Assembly: GCA_030619885.1 (NCBI GenBank)
Contig: JAUXAN010000028.1
Location: 1-33,196 of the forward strand
Direction: 5' to 3'
Origin: a bacterium
Lineage (GTDB): Bacteria > Hydrothermota > DG-26 > JAUXAN01
DNA: 33,196 nt
Shown: in pieces, positions 31,841 to 33,196 of the stretch
Layout of the letters: each line of letters opens with the position of its first letter
Position numbering within the stretch: the stretch's first letter is position 1
Translations under genes and position numbers: made by a program
The notes under the pieces: generated by a model
Told to the model about the DNA's origin: nothing
Databases searched by the model: none
What the model saw: only the letters and a program-made list of their open reading frames with translations

Positions 31841-32817
31841 TTGAAGGTTAAATATTCGTTAATTATTTGTGTAGTATTATTGGTTTTGGTAGAGGATGGG
31901 TGGGGACAAACATACGATTCCTACTCTGACCCACAGAGGTCGGTGCCTGAGGATGATTTCCTCTACGGTGGTTGGGTCTATTTTGAGGGGAGTGGTTTTG
32001 TACCTAAGGCAAACTACAATATCGGTTATTACGATGCCAATGATAGTTTGGTCATTTCCGGAGAGATAAAAGCTTCACCCACTGGGGTATTAAGTTCACA
32101 GATCAAGTTGAACACCACTTCAGCTGGTGTATGGCATGCGGTTGTCTTCGAGGTAACTACCGACCCGCCCTTGACATACGATGCAATAATATCCTCCGTT
32201 GCTGAAGATGATTTCAATGTATATGACCCATCGTTATGGGTCGAGTTATCTCACTTTTTAGCCTTTGTTTCTTCTTGTGGGATTGTTCTCCACTGGAGAA
32301 CAGAGATTGAAGTGGATGTTTTTGAATGGCGCATAGAGCGGTCTGAGATTAAAGATGTCCATACGGACGAAGACGGAGAATACACAAGGATTGCGACCGT
32401 TAAGGCAGAAGGCGGTGGTGAATACTACTATACAGATACTGAAGTTGAATTGACTGTCACTTACTATTATAGACTTGGGGAAGTTAGCCATAATGGAGAT
32501 GTGAGATGGTATGGACCTGTTTCAATAACAGCCTGGGATATGATGCCCAACAAGGTCGAAATCAGTGCCAGTCCAAATCCCTTCCATTCGTTCACCGTTA
32601 TTCGTTATTCGCTCCTGGCCACATCACTCTGAGGGTCTATAACTCAGCAGGTAGATTGGTGAAAACTCTTGTAGATGGAACAGAATTGCCCGGTCGCCAC
32701 ACCGTATTTTGGAACAGAGAAAACGAAAATGGAGAAAGAGTTGCTTCTGGAATCTATTTCTACCGATTGACAACAGACGAATGCACATCAACAAAGAAGA
32801 TAATTGTCTTAAAATAA
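31841..32817 (+). pseudogene. Secreted protein with FlgD/T9SS-like C-terminal domain, frameshifted
   Basis: A signal peptide (KVKYSLIICVVLLVLVEDGW, cleavage after GWGQ) is followed by an acidic beta-rich part and a fibronectin-like segment (LHWRTEIEVDVFEWRIERS, YYYRLGEVSHNGD). The C-terminal sorting-type domain begins SASPNPFHSFTVIRYSL and should go on GHITLRVYNSAGRLVKTL, but it changes frame at about 32612-32616; adding one C to CTCCTGG would restore it. The second part (to 32817) ends GIYFYRL...TKKIIVLK as expected. The start is unsure: TTG 31841 or GTG 31835, after GAGGG. Such proteins are exported to the cell surface. It is a true frameshift or a sequence error. Confidence 0.75.
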
Positions 32818-32831
32818 AGAGCTCTTTTGAG

Positions 32832-32860
32832 AAAGGGTGCTTGAACAAGCATCCTTTTTG
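32832..32860 (+). terminator. Rho-independent terminator
   Basis: AAAGGGTGCTT (32832-32842), loop GAAC, AAGCATCCTTT (32847-32857) followed by more T. One G-U pair. It lies 15 bases after the stop at 32817. Confidence 0.8.
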
Positions 32861-33196
32861 TATAAGTTAAGTATTGTCAATTATATTTTTTGCCTTCTCC
32901 ATACACTTATCTATCTCAAATCAGAGCCGTTCCCCTTTTTAACTTTCCAATAATGGATGCACTCTATCCCGTCCCCTCAGAATCTGGTTAAAGAAAAAAC
33001 ATGGATAACCGCTTAGATACGGATAAACTCCTTTACTACTATATAACGGAGTGGACACAGAGTGAAATAGGGAGTCAGTGTTTTGTATTGAAAAAGTTGA
33101 GCGGGTTGCATATAATAATATTATACAATAAGTTTTGAGAACCGTCCCCGATAGATGAATGTATTTCCTTAGTTTCTTGTTAATATCTGCGTTAAT
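32861..33196. other. Gene-free right end
   Basis: No gene is seen. It contains a diverged member of the hairpin family (33027-33052, ACTCC/GGAGT followed by GGACACAG), and a promoter-like sequence pointing out of the window. Confidence 0.55.
33088..33116 (+). promoter_or_regulatory. Candidate promoter leading out of the window
   Basis: TTGAAA (33088-33093), exactly 17 bp, TATAAT (33111-33116). The -10 lies in an AT palindrome (TATAATA-A-TATTATA), a possible operator. Confidence 0.5.

Overview
The window looks like chromosomal DNA of an uncultivated, AT-rich anaerobic bacterium. It carries a tungsten-type aldehyde:ferredoxin oxidoreductase. It also has a secreted protein with a FlgD/T9SS-like C-terminal domain and many dispersed palindromic repeats. 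That mix is common in candidate phyla such as WOR-3/Stahlbacteria and the FCB relatives; this placement is inference and weak.

Left part (1-10,053, almost entirely minus strand): a restriction-modification/defence island. The promoter-proximal block is a 475-aa DNA methyltransferase, a BsaWI-like PD-(D/E)xK endonuclease, an 82-aa protein, a second 232-aa methyltransferase and a TIR-TPR protein. A structured spacer follows, then a second block: an HTH-methyltransferase fusion, a candidate endonuclease, a 90-aa paralogue of the 82-aa protein, a zinc ribbon and two membrane-anchored TPR proteins. The island shows shuffling. Relics of a methyltransferase 3' end lie directly before the TPR gene at 1353 and the TIR gene at 6914. 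A stump of a second methyltransferase start is fused to the 90-aa gene. A C-terminal TPR module of about 135 bp is duplicated almost exactly.

Middle, minus strand (10,395-18,520): a two-domain parvulin lipoprotein, the infC-rpmI-rplT set preceded by a short phosphoglycerate dehydrogenase (infC reads best from an AUU start), a small membrane protein, an aldehyde ferredoxin oxidoreductase directly behind a deoxyribose-phosphate aldolase, a broken glycosyltransferase and a stand-alone cyclic-nucleotide-binding protein.

Right, plus strand: PIN-TRAM, ispD, ADP-ribosylglycohydrolase and der overlap end to start (18,802-23,024). After a zinc ribbon (minus) come a 1106-aa fusion of two chemoreceptor signalling regions with a family-5 solute-binding domain, and a CheW gene. 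A GT2 glycosyltransferase (minus) lies just behind an initiator tRNA with a consensus promoter. Then follow a PHP phosphatase, murJ and scpB, and finally a frameshifted secreted protein with a clear terminator.

Intergenic spaces carry several dispersed families: a CCATACGG-cored palindrome, a 12-15 bp hairpin that appears to have inserted with flanking duplications, a CGCAGAT/CACTGAT element with interleaved inverted repeats, and the TCATTGCGAG...GAAGCAATCTC repeat. The strongest candidates for something new are the cytosolic-looking chemoreceptor/solute-binding fusion with CheW, the modular TIR/TPR/methyltransferase island, and the hairpin insertion family.
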